Of a stretch of DNA of 5,873 bases, positions 5,332-5,873 are shown piece by piece. The stretch's first letter is position 1. Every line of letters begins with the position of its first letter. The translations under genes and the position numbers were made by a program. Source of the stretch: an uncultured Pseudoflavonifractor sp. (GTDB lineage Bacteria > Bacillota > Clostridia > Oscillospirales > Oscillospiraceae); NCBI GenBank assembly GCA_947565875.1, contig CANOHR010000074.1, forward strand, positions 1 to 5,873. Reading direction: 5' to 3'. Below the pieces are notes generated by a model. The model saw nothing but the letters and a program-made list of their open reading frames with translations, searched no databases and was not told the DNA's origin.

Positions 5332-5873
5332 TCACCCCTCGATGGGCACCACCAAGCGGGTGACAAAGCTGTCCGGGGAGATGCCCCGGCCCACATAGGG
5401 GGCTACCAGGCCCAGCACCCGCACATAGCCCGTGGGCTTCAAGCCCCGCACCCGAATTTCACGGCCCAGGGCGTTGAGCGCCTCCGGCACATTGGCGTAG
5501 CTTCCGTAGGCCAGACAGGAGAAGCCCCGGCAGGCAGGATAGACCACCGCCTCCTCCGGGGCATTATCCGGCTCCAGTGGAATGCAGCAGACGTAGTCCT
5601 CTTCCTGTTCCTCAAACTCCCTCTCGATAAAGTCGGTGCGCTCCTTGATCAGGAACAGCGGCTCGGAGATCAGTGGTCGGTAGCCCTTCTCCACCGCCTC
5701 GTGGTAGAGGCGGTGCATGGTCCAGTAGTGTTCCTCCGAGGTGGTCCCCCGGTCCCGACGGGTATAGCAGACGTACTTGGGTAGGTTCATAACTTCAAAG
5801 CCCAGATGATCTTGTTGACCCAGCCGGAGCTTGATCTCCTCGTAGGCCCGCTTGAAGTGCAGGTATTTCTCCT
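5332..5873 (-). CDS. Probable transcriptional regulator, GyrI-like effector-binding domain (5' end off window)
   Basis: The visible 179 residues include a C-terminal domain of about 150 residues resembling the GyrI-like/AraC effector-binding fold found at the end of MerR-family (BmrR type) and some AraC-family regulators, which bind small, often hydrophobic or cationic, ligands. It starts around MNLPKYVCYTRRD and ends with YVRVLGLVAPY and FVTRLVVPIEG. An ATG at 5790 could start a stand-alone domain, but the frame stays open to the window edge with a charged helical stretch (EKYLHFKRAYEEIKLRLGQQ), as expected of a linker after a DNA-binding domain, and I see no convincing ribosome site before 5790. 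The N-terminal DNA-binding part is therefore likely outside the window, though unseen. It ends at the shared terminator. Ligand and targets are unknown; it need not control the neighbouring operon. Confidence 0.65.
   Translation of the reverse strand, partial: EKYLHFKRAYEEIKLRLGQQDHLGFEVMNLPKYVCYTRRDRGTTSEEHYWTMHRLYHEAVEKGYRPLISEPLFLIKERTDFIEREFEEQEEDYVCCIPLEPDNAPEEAVVYPACRGFSCLAYGSYANVPEALNALGREIRVRGLKPTGYVRVLGLVAPYVGRGISPDSFVTRLVVPIEG

Overview
The window looks like a piece of chromosome from a moderately GC-rich Clostridia-type Firmicute. The best guess is an Oscillospiraceae-like gut anaerobe. This rests on strong GGAGG-type ribosome sites, sigma-A-like promoters with 17-base spacers, short AT-rich islands between GC-rich genes, and the character of the PyrC and PyrF homologues. 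The assignment is inference; nothing here fixes a genus.

Layout: almost everything is on the minus strand. Reading leftward from the right edge, there is first the 3' part of a regulator-like gene with a GyrI/AraC-type effector-binding domain (edge to 5332). A perfect 16-bp bidirectional terminator (5236-5273) separates it from a 58-codon plus-strand gene for a methionine-rich, glycine-zipper membrane peptide (5060-5236). Between that small gene and the next minus-strand gene lies a compact divergent region with two overlapping -35/-10 promoters (4934-4983). A minus-strand operon follows: a dihydroorotase homologue (pyrC-like, 4861-3584), a type 2 orotidine-5'-phosphate decarboxylase homologue (pyrF-like, 3510-2731) and a histidine-phosphatase/GNAT fusion (2680-1553). 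A separate promoter near 1463-1491 then drives a Na+/phosphate cotransporter with a PhoU-like tail (1395 to the left edge, 3' end missing).

The main point of interest is that the two apparent pyrimidine-biosynthesis genes look like enzymes in name only. The PyrC homologue is full length and in frame. It has lost two of the six class I metal ligands (His to Cys178, His to Arg231), the substrate-binding Arg (Met64) and two substrate-binding Asn positions (Asp94, Glu277). The PyrF homologue keeps the fold and the YLGSDSL signature, but Ser87 replaces the catalytic Lys of the DxKxxD motif, Thr224 replaces the phosphate-binding Arg, and the LDP Asp is also gone. Two neighbouring, intact but active-site-altered pyrimidine homologues in one operon suggest a repurposed pair (pseudoenzymes or a new activity), co-transcribed with a phosphatase-acetyltransferase fusion. 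A default annotation of pyrC and pyrF would probably mislead. No rRNA, tRNA, CRISPR or insertion sequence was seen.
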